From Sporanaerobium hydrogeniformans (GTDB lineage: Bacteria > Bacillota > Clostridia > Lachnospirales > Cellulosilyticaceae): a stretch of 33,768 nucleotides of DNA. The position numbers and the translations under genes are program-made. The notes under the pieces were generated by a model. The model was not told the DNA's origin. It was given only the letters and a program-made list of their open reading frames with translations, and did no database searches. Where the stretch lies: contig NZ_PEDL01000025.1 of the NCBI RefSeq assembly GCF_002735925.1, positions 1 through 33,768 of the forward strand. The letters run 5' to 3'. Shown in pieces: positions 8,204-15,982 of the stretch; within the stretch, counting starts at the first letter, position 1; each line of letters opens with the position of its first letter.

Positions 8204-9142
8204 ATGGCAAAACAGAAACTTATTATAGACACAGATTGTGGATCAGATGATGCAATGGCAATAGCCATGGCACTTAACGATCCTAACTTTGAGATTCTCT
8301 TTTTTACAACTGTCTCAGGTAATGTAGATGCAAAGAGAGCTGCTTATAACACACTTATGACAATAGAACATGCGGGGACCTATCAGCCGCCAGTGTACAT
8401 AGGATGTAACCAAGCTTTATTAAGGGATATGGTATTTGCCCATGAGACTCATGGACTTGATGGAATGGGAGATATAGGGCTTAAAGTAAAGAGTCTAGAG
8501 GTAACACCAGGGAATGGGGTTTTAAAGATCTTAGAAGCTTTAGATACACATGAAGCTGGAGAAATAGAGATTATTACGCTTGGTACACTAACAAACATAG
8601 CATTAGCTATGCGTTTGGAACCAGATATTATGAGGAAGGTAAAAAGAATTGTAGCTATGGGAACAGCGGGGCTTGGTACTGGTAATGTATCACCTGTAGC
8701 AGAATTTAATATATGGCAGGATGCAGAAGCTGCAAAAATAGTCAATGACTTTGGAGTACCCCTTATGTATGTAGGGTGGGATGCTTGTTTAGAAGATGCG
8801 ATGCTAAACGAGGAGGAAATTAATCGCATTAGAGAGAGTGGAGAATTAGGGAAATTTACTATTGATTGTAACAAACGCCTTATGGAGATGAATAGGGAAC
8901 GCTTTGGAGCACTTTACTTAGATATGGCAGATCCAGCAGCGATGGCAGCAGCACTTTATCCAGAATGTATAGAGGAATGTGATCATTATTTCTGTGAGGT
9001 AGATGTTTCAAATGGACCGAGCTATGGAAGTGTATTAGTTGATAAATATCATTTTAGTGGGAAAGAGCCTAATGCCTATATTTGTAGTAAGTTAAAAGCC
9101 AATCTTTACAAAGAATACATATATAAAACACTGGGGGCATAG
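8204..9142 (+). CDS. Nucleoside hydrolase family protein (IU-NH type)
   Basis: This 312-residue enzyme of the inosine-uridine nucleoside hydrolase family would cleave the N-glycosidic bond of a ribonucleoside to base and ribose. The N-terminal calcium motif is present as DTDCGSDDA (residues 9-17; usually DTDPGxDDA). EFNIW at 167-171 supplies the ribose-contacting Asn. The C-terminal calcium Asp is D243 in MADPAAMA. The family's usual His in this motif (HDP), which protonates the leaving base in the purine/pyrimidine enzymes, is replaced by Ala242, so the base specificity is probably unusual. It starts 9 bases after the previous stop, with GGAGAAGG upstream, and is clearly in the same operon. 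Family is certain; substrate is not. Confidence 0.88.
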   Translation: MAKQKLIIDTDCGSDDAMAIAMALNDPNFEILFFTTVSGNVDAKRAAYNTLMTIEHAGTYQPPVYIGCNQALLRDMVFAHETHGLDGMGDIGLKVKSLEVTPGNGVLKILEALDTHEAGEIEIITLGTLTNIALAMRLEPDIMRKVKRIVAMGTAGLGTGNVSPVAEFNIWQDAEAAKIVNDFGVPLMYVGWDACLEDAMLNEEEINRIRESGELGKFTIDCNKRLMEMNRERFGALYLDMADPAAMAAALYPECIEECDHYFCEVDVSNGPSYGSVLVDKYHFSGKEPNAYICSKLKANLYKEYIYKTLGA

Positions 9143-9145
9143 TTA

Positions 9146-9706
9146 TTGAAAAAGATAATACTCGTTAGTCATTGTATTTTAAATACGGCATCTAAGGTTG
9201 TTATGTACAATTTAAAGGAAATAGAAGAGGAGGAGGCATTAAGAAAACAGTTTGTAAAAACAGCATTAGATAGAGGGATACAGCTTTTACAACTTCCCTG
9301 TCCAGAATTTACATTATATGGCTCTAAAAGGTGGGGACATGTAAGTGAACAATTTGATAATGTATTTTTCAAAAAACATTGTAGAAATATTTTATTACCC
9401 ATTATAGAACAGTTAGTAGAGTATAAAGAGAACAAAGAAAGATTTCAAATACTAGGGATTGTAGGAATAGACGGAAGTCCTAGCTGTGGAGTGGATTATA
9501 CTTGCACAGGAGAAAAGAGCTATGGTGCATTAGGAGATAGAGATGAATCCATTATGGAAGTTATTCATAACACCTCACTTTGCAAAAGGAAGGGCATATT
9601 TTTTCAAGTATTAGAAGAGATGTTGGTAGAATTTAAGCTTGCGGATATTAAAGTAGAAGGTCTCTTTGCATTAGAACCCCATAAATGTATGAATTTATTA
9701 AGTTAA
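9146..9706 (+). CDS. TudS-related putative desulfidase
   Basis: This small cytoplasmic protein of 186 residues resembles DUF523/TudS, the family of thiouracil desulfidase, which removes sulfur from 2- or 4-thiouracil with a [4Fe-4S] cluster held by three Cys. Three Cys sit at the expected places: C10 in VSHCILN, C52 in LPCPEF and C114 in DGSPSCGVDYT. From memory, NCBI names a CD3072 family of TudS-related proteins that fits this variant (SHCILN where TudS has a CLLG-like segment); I could not check this. The start is TTG, 3 bases after the previous stop, with GGGGG as a weak ribosome site. Next to a nucleoside hydrolase, a phosphorylase and an ECF importer, desulfurisation of a thiolated base or nucleoside is a reasonable inference. 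Confidence 0.75.
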   Translation: MKKIILVSHCILNTASKVVMYNLKEIEEEEALRKQFVKTALDRGIQLLQLPCPEFTLYGSKRWGHVSEQFDNVFFKKHCRNILLPIIEQLVEYKENKERFQILGIVGIDGSPSCGVDYTCTGEKSYGALGDRDESIMEVIHNTSLCKRKGIFFQVLEEMLVEFKLADIKVEGLFALEPHKCMNLLS

Positions 9707-9764
9707 CGCAGTGTTAACTAATAAAGTATAAAAAAATAACAGGATACAGCAGTAAGAGCTGCTG
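9701..9764 (+). promoter_or_regulatory. Two inverted repeats between desulfidase and ECF S-component genes
   Basis: AGTTAAC (9701-9707) and GTTAACT (9713-9719) form a perfect 7-bp inverted repeat spanning the desulfidase stop codon. CAGCAG (9747-9752) and CTGCTG (9759-9764) form a second hairpin just before the AGGAGGG of the S-component gene. Neither has a U-run. They may stabilise the mRNA segment or be an operator. Confidence 0.35.
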
Positions 9765-9786
9765 CTAAAAACAGGAGGGAAATAAT

Positions 9787-10401
9787 ATGGAGAAAAGACA
9801 TTCAATTAAGGACGATTTTTCAATGTTAGCGTTACTTATTATACCGATTGCAGTTGCAGTAAACTTTGTCGGTGGGCAATTAGCATCTTTATTAAAGCTT
9901 CCGTTTTATTTAGACACTATAGGAACTATTTTTGCAGCCATGCTCTGTGGGCCATGGGTAGGGGCGGTAGCAGGTACATTAACCAATATTGTAACGGGTA
10001 TTGCCAACCCAGTAAACTTTGCATTTATCCCAGTTAACTTACTGGTAGGCTTAGTGACAGGTTTCTTATCTAGAAAAAATATGTTTAGTGTGTGGTGGAA
10101 ATGGATTATTGCAATGGTATTAATGGCTCTAACCTCTATTATTTCTGCAGCGCCTATTGTTGTACTAGTATTTGGAGGTATTACAGGCGGGGGTACATCA
10201 CTTATCACGGCAACAGCAATGGCAGCAGGAGCAAACATTTGGGCAGCGGTGCTTGGAACAGAAGGTGTTTTTACAGTAGTTGACCGAATCATTTCTTTCT
10301 TTATTGGCTATTTTGTTATTAAGGTTATCCCAGCAAGAACCCTTGTTAAGTTTGGGTGTGGAGGTAACTACATAAGAAAGGATAACTCAACATCTATTTA
10401 A
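9787..10401 (+). CDS. ECF transporter substrate-binding (S) component
   Basis: This 204-residue integral membrane protein has about six hydrophobic helices, a short basic cytoplasmic N-terminus and a basic tail. Small-residue-rich segments (GPWVGAVAGTLTNIVTGIAN, then FIPVNLLVGLVTGFLS) are typical of ECF S components, which bind the substrate outside and topple in the membrane on the T/A module. It resembles a group I recall NCBI naming the CD3073 family of putative S components, the C. difficile neighbour of CD3072; this is memory only. The dedicated T and two A genes follow, making a group I (single-substrate) ECF importer. Substrate is not known; the surrounding enzymes point to a nucleoside or nucleobase. 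An AGGAGGG site precedes the ATG. Confidence 0.82.
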   Translation: MEKRHSIKDDFSMLALLIIPIAVAVNFVGGQLASLLKLPFYLDTIGTIFAAMLCGPWVGAVAGTLTNIVTGIANPVNFAFIPVNLLVGLVTGFLSRKNMFSVWWKWIIAMVLMALTSIISAAPIVVLVFGGITGGGTSLITATAMAAGANIWAAVLGTEGVFTVVDRIISFFIGYFVIKVIPARTLVKFGCGGNYIRKDNSTSI

Positions 10402-10414
10402 AACAGAGGAATAT

Positions 10415-10456
10415 ACCGCTACTTACTTAGATAATAATAGGTAGCGGTTATTTTAT
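10415..10456 (+). terminator. Intercistronic terminator-like hairpin between ECF S and T genes
   Basis: ACCGCTAC (10415-10422) and GTAGCGGT (10441-10448) form a perfect 8-bp stem with an 18-base loop, followed by TATTTTAT. The imperfect U-run suggests partial termination or an mRNA stabiliser, which would leave more S component than T/A module. Confidence 0.5.
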
Positions 10457-10481
10457 AAGCAACTAGAGGAGGTTACATACG

Positions 10482-11273
10482 ATGTGGAGAGAGAAGCTTA
10501 GCATTAAAAAGGATAATGCCATTGCAGCATTGTATCCATCAGCTAAATTTTTAATTGTGTGCCTCTATTCTTTTTGTTCCCTAATCATTGGAACAATCAA
10601 AATAGAAGGTTATCCATTCTTTTTAATTCCTTGGTTTTTAATAGTCCCTATACTCTGTGCAGCAAGTGGAGTTTGGAAAAACTTTATAAAGGCATTTAAT
10701 AAAGTCTTATTTATAGCGGTTATTATTTTTGTGGTGCAGAGCTTGTTTGTTCCTAGCGAAACAATAATTTGGCAAATAGGTTTTATAAAGGTATATGAGG
10801 CTGGATTACAAAGTGCAATTGTACTTTCTTTTTCTATTATGAATATCGCTGGAATGTTTATATGGATGTTCCAAACAACAGAAAACAAGGAAATTTCTAG
10901 AGCTTTAGAGGACTCTGGTATGAACTATAAGGTGGCCTACGTATTTATTAGTACCTTACAGATGATAGAGGTGCTTGGAAAAAGTAGTAAGACCATTATG
11001 AATGCTCAGCAAGCACGTGGCGTAGAAACAGAAGGTAATATATTTATCCGAAGTAAAGCCTTTTTTCCATCTATGGTGCCTTTGATTTTAGGAGCTATTA
11101 CAAATACGGAAGAGAGAGTCCTTACATTAGAATCAAAAGGTTTTGATGTAAAGTGTAAAAAAACACATCTTTTTGAAATAGAAAAGTCAGGCAAGGAAAA
11201 ATTAGCAGCGGTAATAGCCATTTTAATTACCACTTTAGTGATTATAGGGAGGGTCTTAGCATGGGTATTGTAA
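10482..11273 (+). CDS. ecfT: ECF transporter transmembrane (T) component
   Basis: This is the EcfT-type scaffold protein, 263 residues, with about five membrane helices in two groups and the long cytoplasmic coupling helices between them. The coupling region carries NAQQARGVETEG (about residues 174-185) and TLESKGFDV; the first holds the ARG/ARS-type motif that docks into the ATPases. It should sit in the cytoplasmic membrane and join the S component to the two ATPases encoded next. GAGGAGG precedes the ATG. Its last codons overlap the first ATPase gene by 13 bases, which indicates coupled translation. Confidence 0.88.
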   Translation: MWREKLSIKKDNAIAALYPSAKFLIVCLYSFCSLIIGTIKIEGYPFFLIPWFLIVPILCAASGVWKNFIKAFNKVLFIAVIIFVVQSLFVPSETIIWQIGFIKVYEAGLQSAIVLSFSIMNIAGMFIWMFQTTENKEISRALEDSGMNYKVAYVFISTLQMIEVLGKSSKTIMNAQQARGVETEGNIFIRSKAFFPSMVPLILGAITNTEERVLTLESKGFDVKCKKTHLFEIEKSGKEKLAAVIAILITTLVIIGRVLAWVL

Positions 11274-12121
11274 TTGAATTTAAGGACGTATCCTATAGTT
11301 ATCCGTTAACCAAGGAACCATCTATTAAAAATTTGAATTGTAAGTTAGAAAAAGGAAAATTTTATGGAGTTATTGGGAAAAACGGTTCAGGTAAGACTAC
11401 CTTATGTACCCTTATAAGAGGGTTTGCACCTAGCTTTTACCAAGGTGTACTAGAGGGGCAAGTTTTGATTGAGGGCAAACCCACAGTAGATCATGGACCA
11501 GGTGAGTTATCACTAAAAATAGGCTATGTCTTTCAAAACCCCTTTAATCAAATTAGTGGGGTGAAAGAAACAGTATTTGAAGAGGTTGCCTTTGGACTAG
11601 AGAACTTTGGAGTTCCCGTTGATGAGATAGAGCGAAGAGTAATAGAGGTTATGGAGCTTACCAAAATCAGCCATATTGCAGAAAAGAATCCATTTGAGTT
11701 ATCAGGAGGTCAGCAACAAAGGGTTGCATTAGCATCTATTATTGTTTTAAAACCAGATATTTTAGTTATAGATGAACCAACATCTCAATTAGATCCTGAG
11801 GGAACAGAAAGTGTTTTTGAAATTATTGATGCTTTAAAGAGAGAGAAGAAAACGATTATTTTAGTAGAGCATAAAATAGATTTAATTGCTGAATATGCAG
11901 ATGATGTCATGGTTCTCGATAATGGAGAAATGATTCGTTTTGGACCCAAGCAAGCTATTTTAAGTGACATGTCTTTATTAGAACATGGTATTCAGCTCCC
12001 ACAAATGGCGATTTTAGGGAATGAATTAGTAAAACAGGGTGTTAAGTTAGATTATATTCCAATTACAGAAAAGCAAGCAAAAGAAGTGATTGGAAGAACA
12101 CTAAGAAAGGAGAGCGTATAA
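11261..12121 (+). CDS. ecfA: ECF transporter ATPase A
   Basis: This is a cytosolic ABC ATPase of 286 residues in the CbiO/EcfA family, with all motifs intact: Walker A GKNGSGKTT (about residue 39), Q-loop FQNPFNQI, signature LSGGQQQR, Walker B LVIDEPTSQLD and switch His in VEHKID. It should power the ECF importer as a heterodimer with the next gene product. A C-terminal extension of about 60 residues follows the nucleotide-binding core. The start lies inside the T-component gene, and one base separates its stop from the second ATPase. Confidence 0.9.
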   Translation: MGIVIEFKDVSYSYPLTKEPSIKNLNCKLEKGKFYGVIGKNGSGKTTLCTLIRGFAPSFYQGVLEGQVLIEGKPTVDHGPGELSLKIGYVFQNPFNQISGVKETVFEEVAFGLENFGVPVDEIERRVIEVMELTKISHIAEKNPFELSGGQQQRVALASIIVLKPDILVIDEPTSQLDPEGTESVFEIIDALKREKKTIILVEHKIDLIAEYADDVMVLDNGEMIRFGPKQAILSDMSLLEHGIQLPQMAILGNELVKQGVKLDYIPITEKQAKEVIGRTLRKESV

Positions 12122-12122
12122 A

Positions 12123-12929
12123 ATGGCACATGTCTCTCTGAAGGATGTTACCTTTGCTTATCCCAATGGTTTTGTAGCAATTGATCATATTAATATTGAA
12201 ATAGAAAAAGGTGAAAACGTAGCTATTGTTGGACAAAATGGAGCAGGAAAAACAACAACTGTTAAAATGTGTAATGGCCTTTTAAGACCTACAAAAGGCG
12301 ATGTGAAGATAGGTGATATGAATACTAAAGATTATACAACTGCACAAGTGTCTAGAAAGGTAGGGTATGTTTTCCAAAATCCAGATGACCAAATTTTTCA
12401 TTCCTCTGTATATGATGAAGTTGTGTTTGGTCCTAAAATGATGAAGCTTGCCAATGAAAAAGTAGAAAAACAAGTGGACTATGCACTAAAGATAACAGGA
12501 ATGGATGTTTTTAAAAACGAGAACCCCTATAATTTACCTCTTTCAACAAGGAAGTTTATAACAATAGCAGCTATTATAGCAATGGATACAGAGGTGATGA
12601 TTTTTGATGAGCCTACAGCAGGGCAGGACTTGGAAGGCAATAGACGGTTGTCGGCTATTTTAAAAGAATTACATCATCAAGGCAAGACAGTTATTACTAT
12701 TTCACATGATATGGAATTCGTTGTTTCTAACTTTGAACGTGTTATCGTAATGGCAAATAAAAAGGTAGTTACGAGTGGCCCACCTAAAAAAATATTTTGG
12801 GATTTTCCAGCCCTAGAGGAAGCCATGCTTAAACAACCGTATATTTCTCAGCTTTGCAATAGTTTAAATCTAGGTGAGGGAATCATTCATTTAGAAGAAG
12901 CTGTAAAAGCAATTAAGGATAGGAGTTAA
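12123..12929 (+). CDS. ecfA2: ECF transporter ATPase A' with degenerate signature motif
   Basis: This is the second EcfA-type ATPase, 268 residues. Walker A (GQNGAGKTT, about residue 38), Q-loop FQNPDDQI, Walker B MIFDEPTAGQD and switch His in ISHDME are intact. Where LSGGQ should stand, before the Walker B block, the sequence reads LPLSTRKFITIA, so the signature is degenerate. In the A/A' heterodimer one of the two ATP sites would therefore pair a normal Walker A with a non-canonical signature. The frame is otherwise perfect, so this is not decay. The ATG is 1 base after the previous stop, and the GGAG of the upstream gene end serves as ribosome site. Confidence 0.88.
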   Translation: MAHVSLKDVTFAYPNGFVAIDHINIEIEKGENVAIVGQNGAGKTTTVKMCNGLLRPTKGDVKIGDMNTKDYTTAQVSRKVGYVFQNPDDQIFHSSVYDEVVFGPKMMKLANEKVEKQVDYALKITGMDVFKNENPYNLPLSTRKFITIAAIIAMDTEVMIFDEPTAGQDLEGNRRLSAILKELHHQGKTVITISHDMEFVVSNFERVIVMANKKVVTSGPPKKIFWDFPALEEAMLKQPYISQLCNSLNLGEGIIHLEEAVKAIKDRS

Positions 12930-12939
12930 TACTAAAAAT

Positions 12940-14115
12940 ATGAATAGAAGGCGTAATATTGCTGCATTTGTAGCTTATGCAATGTATCTTTTAACAGGAG
13001 CTGCTTGTGTAGTGATAGGTAGTAGCATTCCGCAACTAATGACACATTTTAATAAAGATCTTCCCACAATTGCCATTTTGGCATCTGCCTTTGCAATAGG
13101 AAGGGTTGCGACTGTTTTTCCAGTAGGAGTAATGACGGAAAAGGTAGGAGTAAAAATAACCATTACAATGGGAGTACTCTTTTTTCTAGCATTTTTGATA
13201 GGTATTCCACTCACAACCAGTTATGGTATAGCAATAGTCTTATCTGCTATAGCAGGGGTGGGGATGAGTACACAAGATACTTGTTGTGCTGTAATTTTAA
13301 GAGAAGCTTTTCCTGAAAGTTACAGTAGTTCGTTAAGTGCAGGGCAAGCATTTTTTAGTATAGGTTGTTTTTTGTCACCGATGTTAATGGCCATTGCCCT
13401 AGCCAATGAAGTGGATTTTACAGTGGTTTATTTTATGGTAGCATTAGTAGGTTTTACTATGCTCTTAGCCATTCCTTTTATGAAAATAACAAAAGATATA
13501 CATATAGAAGAAGTTTCAGAAAATAAAGAGGTAGAACCTGTAAAATTGAAGAACAAAAAATGGGGGTATGCTTTTTTGGGTATCGCATGCTTTACCTATT
13601 TTGGTGCAACAAATACAATACATACTTATACTGCAACTTTTGTAGAAAGTTTTGGCATATCAGAGAGTATTTCTGTATCTATCTTAACGGTATATAGTAT
13701 AGGGTGTATGGCGGGTTCTTTTTTCTTTATTCCTGTTTTAAGAAAGGTTCATGAAACCCATGTGTTATGGATAAATATGTTATGTGCATTTGTAAGTTTA
13801 AGTATAGCGATGTTATGTAAAACAACAGTCATCTTTTTTATCATGTATTTTGTTGCAGGCTTCTTTTGTGGTGTACTGTTCTCTGTACTAGTGTCTATTG
13901 CAGTTAGTTTAAAGCCACTACATGCAGGTATTGCAGCAGCAACCATAGGATTTGTAGGTGGGATTGCTGATATACTATCACCCCTATTAACAGGAGCAAT
14001 TATTAGTGTTACAAATATTCAATCTACTTTTTATTACTGTATAACCATGTGTGTGTTGTGTATTGCATCTGCATGGGGATATCGTATGATGTACAGAAGG
14101 GAGCTAGATAAATGA
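12940..14115 (+). CDS. MFS transporter
   Basis: This major facilitator superfamily membrane protein of 391 residues has about twelve hydrophobic helices in two halves joined by a charged loop (about residues 185-210, rich in E and K). The GRVATVFPVGVMTEKVGVK segment in the loop after helix 2 is a divergent form of the MFS motif A. Nothing in the sequence fixes the substrate or direction. It stands between the ECF ATPases and the phosphorylase gene and overlaps the latter by ATGA, so it belongs to the operon. Export of a by-product base, or a second import route for the same nucleoside, are equal options. Confidence 0.85.
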   Translation: MNRRRNIAAFVAYAMYLLTGAACVVIGSSIPQLMTHFNKDLPTIAILASAFAIGRVATVFPVGVMTEKVGVKITITMGVLFFLAFLIGIPLTTSYGIAIVLSAIAGVGMSTQDTCCAVILREAFPESYSSSLSAGQAFFSIGCFLSPMLMAIALANEVDFTVVYFMVALVGFTMLLAIPFMKITKDIHIEEVSENKEVEPVKLKNKKWGYAFLGIACFTYFGATNTIHTYTATFVESFGISESISVSILTVYSIGCMAGSFFFIPVLRKVHETHVLWINMLCAFVSLSIAMLCKTTVIFFIMYFVAGFFCGVLFSVLVSIAVSLKPLHAGIAAATIGFVGGIADILSPLLTGAIISVTNIQSTFYYCITMCVLCIASAWGYRMMYRRELDK

Positions 14116-14852
14116 TGAAAGTAAAAGAAGTATTGAATGAGAAAGGTGAACAGTATCATATTTGCTGTAAACCTGGAGACGTTGGAAGATATGTATTATT
14201 ACCCGGAGACCCATTTAGAACGGATTTGATTGCAAGCTATCTTGAGGATGCAAAGCTAGTTGCACACAATAGGGAGCATAAAACTTGGACGGGTACCTTA
14301 AATGGAGTAAAGGTAAGCGTAACATCAACAGGAATGGGCTGCCCATCTATGGCAATTGCTTTAGAAGAACTTATTCACTGTGGTGCAGATACTTTTATTA
14401 GAATTGGAACAGCAGGACATGTATGTGAGGCGTCTTGGGATGAAAGCTTAGATGGCGTTATATGTACTGGAGCAGTGAGAGATGAAGGGACAACCATCCA
14501 TTATATGCCTATTGAGTATCCTGCCATTGCAGATAGGCATATTGTAGCAGCTTTAGCTGATGCCGCAAGAGCAGCTGGGTTAAACTATGCAGAGGGGATT
14601 GTCCAAAGCAAGGATAGCTTTTATGGACAACATGACCCAGATGGCTTACCTAATGGTAAACGATTAAAGGAACGGTGGGAAGCGTGGTGTCAAGGTAATG
14701 TAATGGCTAGTGAAATGGAGACTGCTGCTCTTTTTGTCATATCATCTATTAGGGGATGCCGTGCAGGAGCTATTATGAGCTTTAAAAATATGAAAGAAAC
14801 TATAGGTATTGCATGTGAGGCTTTAACAACCCTAATGAAAATAGACGGATAG
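14112..14852 (+). CDS. Nucleoside phosphorylase, uridine phosphorylase-like
   Basis: This 246-residue enzyme of the PNP/UDP (NP-I) family would catalyse phosphorolysis of a nucleoside to base and ribose-1-phosphate. The phosphate-binding loop LLPGDPFRTDLIA (about residues 28-40), TSTGMGCPSMAIALEEL, RIGTAG and the ribose-contacting SEMETAALF are all present, and the ensemble looks more like Udp than purine phosphorylase. The segment VQSKDSFYGQHDP corresponds to the base-side region of Udp. It is the last gene of the operon: the start overlaps the MFS stop, and a strong terminator lies 14 bases after the stop. Having both a hydrolase and a phosphorylase in one operon suggests two nucleosides or two steps. 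Confidence 0.85.
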   Translation: MMKVKEVLNEKGEQYHICCKPGDVGRYVLLPGDPFRTDLIASYLEDAKLVAHNREHKTWTGTLNGVKVSVTSTGMGCPSMAIALEELIHCGADTFIRIGTAGHVCEASWDESLDGVICTGAVRDEGTTIHYMPIEYPAIADRHIVAALADAARAAGLNYAEGIVQSKDSFYGQHDPDGLPNGKRLKERWEAWCQGNVMASEMETAALFVISSIRGCRAGAIMSFKNMKETIGIACEALTTLMKIDG

Positions 14853-14865
14853 AATAAAGTCAAAG

Positions 14866-14946
14866 AACATTTATGTCATTTCCTTGAAAATGGTGTTTTA
14901 ATAGCCAGGTTAAGTAATGTCCAAGGAAAACATAAATGTTTTTTGT
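14866..14946 (+). terminator. Strong terminator ending the nucleoside operon
   Basis: AACATTTATG (14866-14875) pairs with CATAAATGTT (14931-14940), and TTTCCTTG (14879-14886) with CAAGGAAA (14922-14929). The nested stem is followed by TTTTGTTTTG. Confidence 0.85.
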
Positions 14947-14974
14947 TTTGCTTAAAAGGATGAGATATAAGTGC

Positions 14975-15003
14975 TTGCTCAATATATTTGAAGGTATTAG
15001 AAT
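14975..15003 (+). promoter_or_regulatory. Promoter of the ribokinase-like gene
   Basis: TTGCTC (14975-14980) and TAGAAT (14998-15003) have 17-base spacing, giving a predicted start near 15010 and a leader of about 55 bases. Its place after the operon terminator supports separate transcription of the kinase. Confidence 0.55.
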
Positions 15004-15064
15004 GAAATTATCTGTAAGGCAATTAAAGTATGTGTAAAAATAAAAAATAATGAGGGGGATGTCA

Positions 15065-15982
15065 ATGAAAGTCTTAAATTTTGGCTCTTTGAATATTGAT
15101 TATGTATATAAAGTAGACCATATGATACGAGAAGGTGAAACGCTATCATCAAGTGGTATGGAAGTTTTTTTAGGAGGGAAGGGATTTAATCAGTCGGTGG
15201 CATTGGTAAAAGCAGGGGTACCTGTTTACCATGCAGGGATGATAGGAGAAGAAGGAAAAATTTTCTTAGATGCGTGTGAAGAGTACGGCATATCTTCTAA
15301 GTTTATAAAGACAATCGAAGGGAAAAATGGACATACCATTATACAAGTTGATAAAAATGGTCAAAACTGCATTATGCTGTATGGTGGAAGCAATCGTTCT
15401 TTAACAAAGGATTTTATTGATGAGGTGCTCTCATACTTTGGAGAAGAAGATTACATACTTTTGCAAAATGAAGTGAATCATTTGGATTATATCATTGAGA
15501 AAGCTTATGAGCGTGGTATTAAAATTGTTTTAAATCCTTCCCCATTAGACTCCTATTTAGAGACTTGTGATTTGAATAAAATTACTTATTTTATGATGAA
15601 TGAAATTGAAGGGGAGCAGATTACCGGAGAAAAGGAAGCCAATAAGATATTAGATAAAATGATGCAAATGTATCCAGAGTCTAAGGTGATATTAACACTT
15701 GGTTCAGCAGGTTCGTTATATCAAGATAAGGAGAATTTTTTTGAACAAGGTATTTTCAAAACAAAAGTAGTAGATACAACTGCGGCAGGGGATACTTTTA
15801 CAGGTTATTTTGTATCTGCCATTATCAGTGGAAAGAGCATTCCAGATGCTTTAAAGATGAGTGCAATGGCAGCTTCGATTACAGTATCGAGAGAAGGGGC
15901 ATCTCCATCGATTCCAACCTTAGATGAAGTAAAGGAAAAATTAAATACACATGAGCTAGGTAAGCTTGAAATCTTGAGGTAG
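15065..15982 (+). CDS. PfkB-family sugar kinase, ribokinase-like
   Basis: This cytoplasmic kinase of 305 residues has the ribokinase layout: NFGSLNIDYVYKVD at the N-terminus, the sugar-binding GGKGFNQSVAL at about residue 38, ILNPSP-like VLNPSPL in mid-protein, and the PfkB signature 2 DTTAAGDTFTGYF near residue 235 with the catalytic Asp in AAGD. Ribokinase usually reads DTTGAGD. Ribose released by the upstream nucleoside hydrolase is an obvious candidate substrate, but a nucleoside kinase role cannot be excluded. Three in-frame ATGs occur (15050, 15059, 15065); GAGGGGG at 15052-15058 leaves a 6-base gap only to the third. Its last 27 bases overlap the convergent AraC-type gene. Confidence 0.85.
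   Translation: MKVLNFGSLNIDYVYKVDHMIREGETLSSSGMEVFLGGKGFNQSVALVKAGVPVYHAGMIGEEGKIFLDACEEYGISSKFIKTIEGKNGHTIIQVDKNGQNCIMLYGGSNRSLTKDFIDEVLSYFGEEDYILLQNEVNHLDYIIEKAYERGIKIVLNPSPLDSYLETCDLNKITYFMMNEIEGEQITGEKEANKILDKMMQMYPESKVILTLGSAGSLYQDKENFFEQGIFKTKVVDTTAAGDTFTGYFVSAIISGKSIPDALKMSAMAASITVSREGASPSIPTLDEVKEKLNTHELGKLEILR

Noticed and set aside
9701-9764. Riboswitch before the ECF S component
   Set aside because: The two small inverted repeats in an 80-base gap are too short, and no known riboswitch core motif is present.
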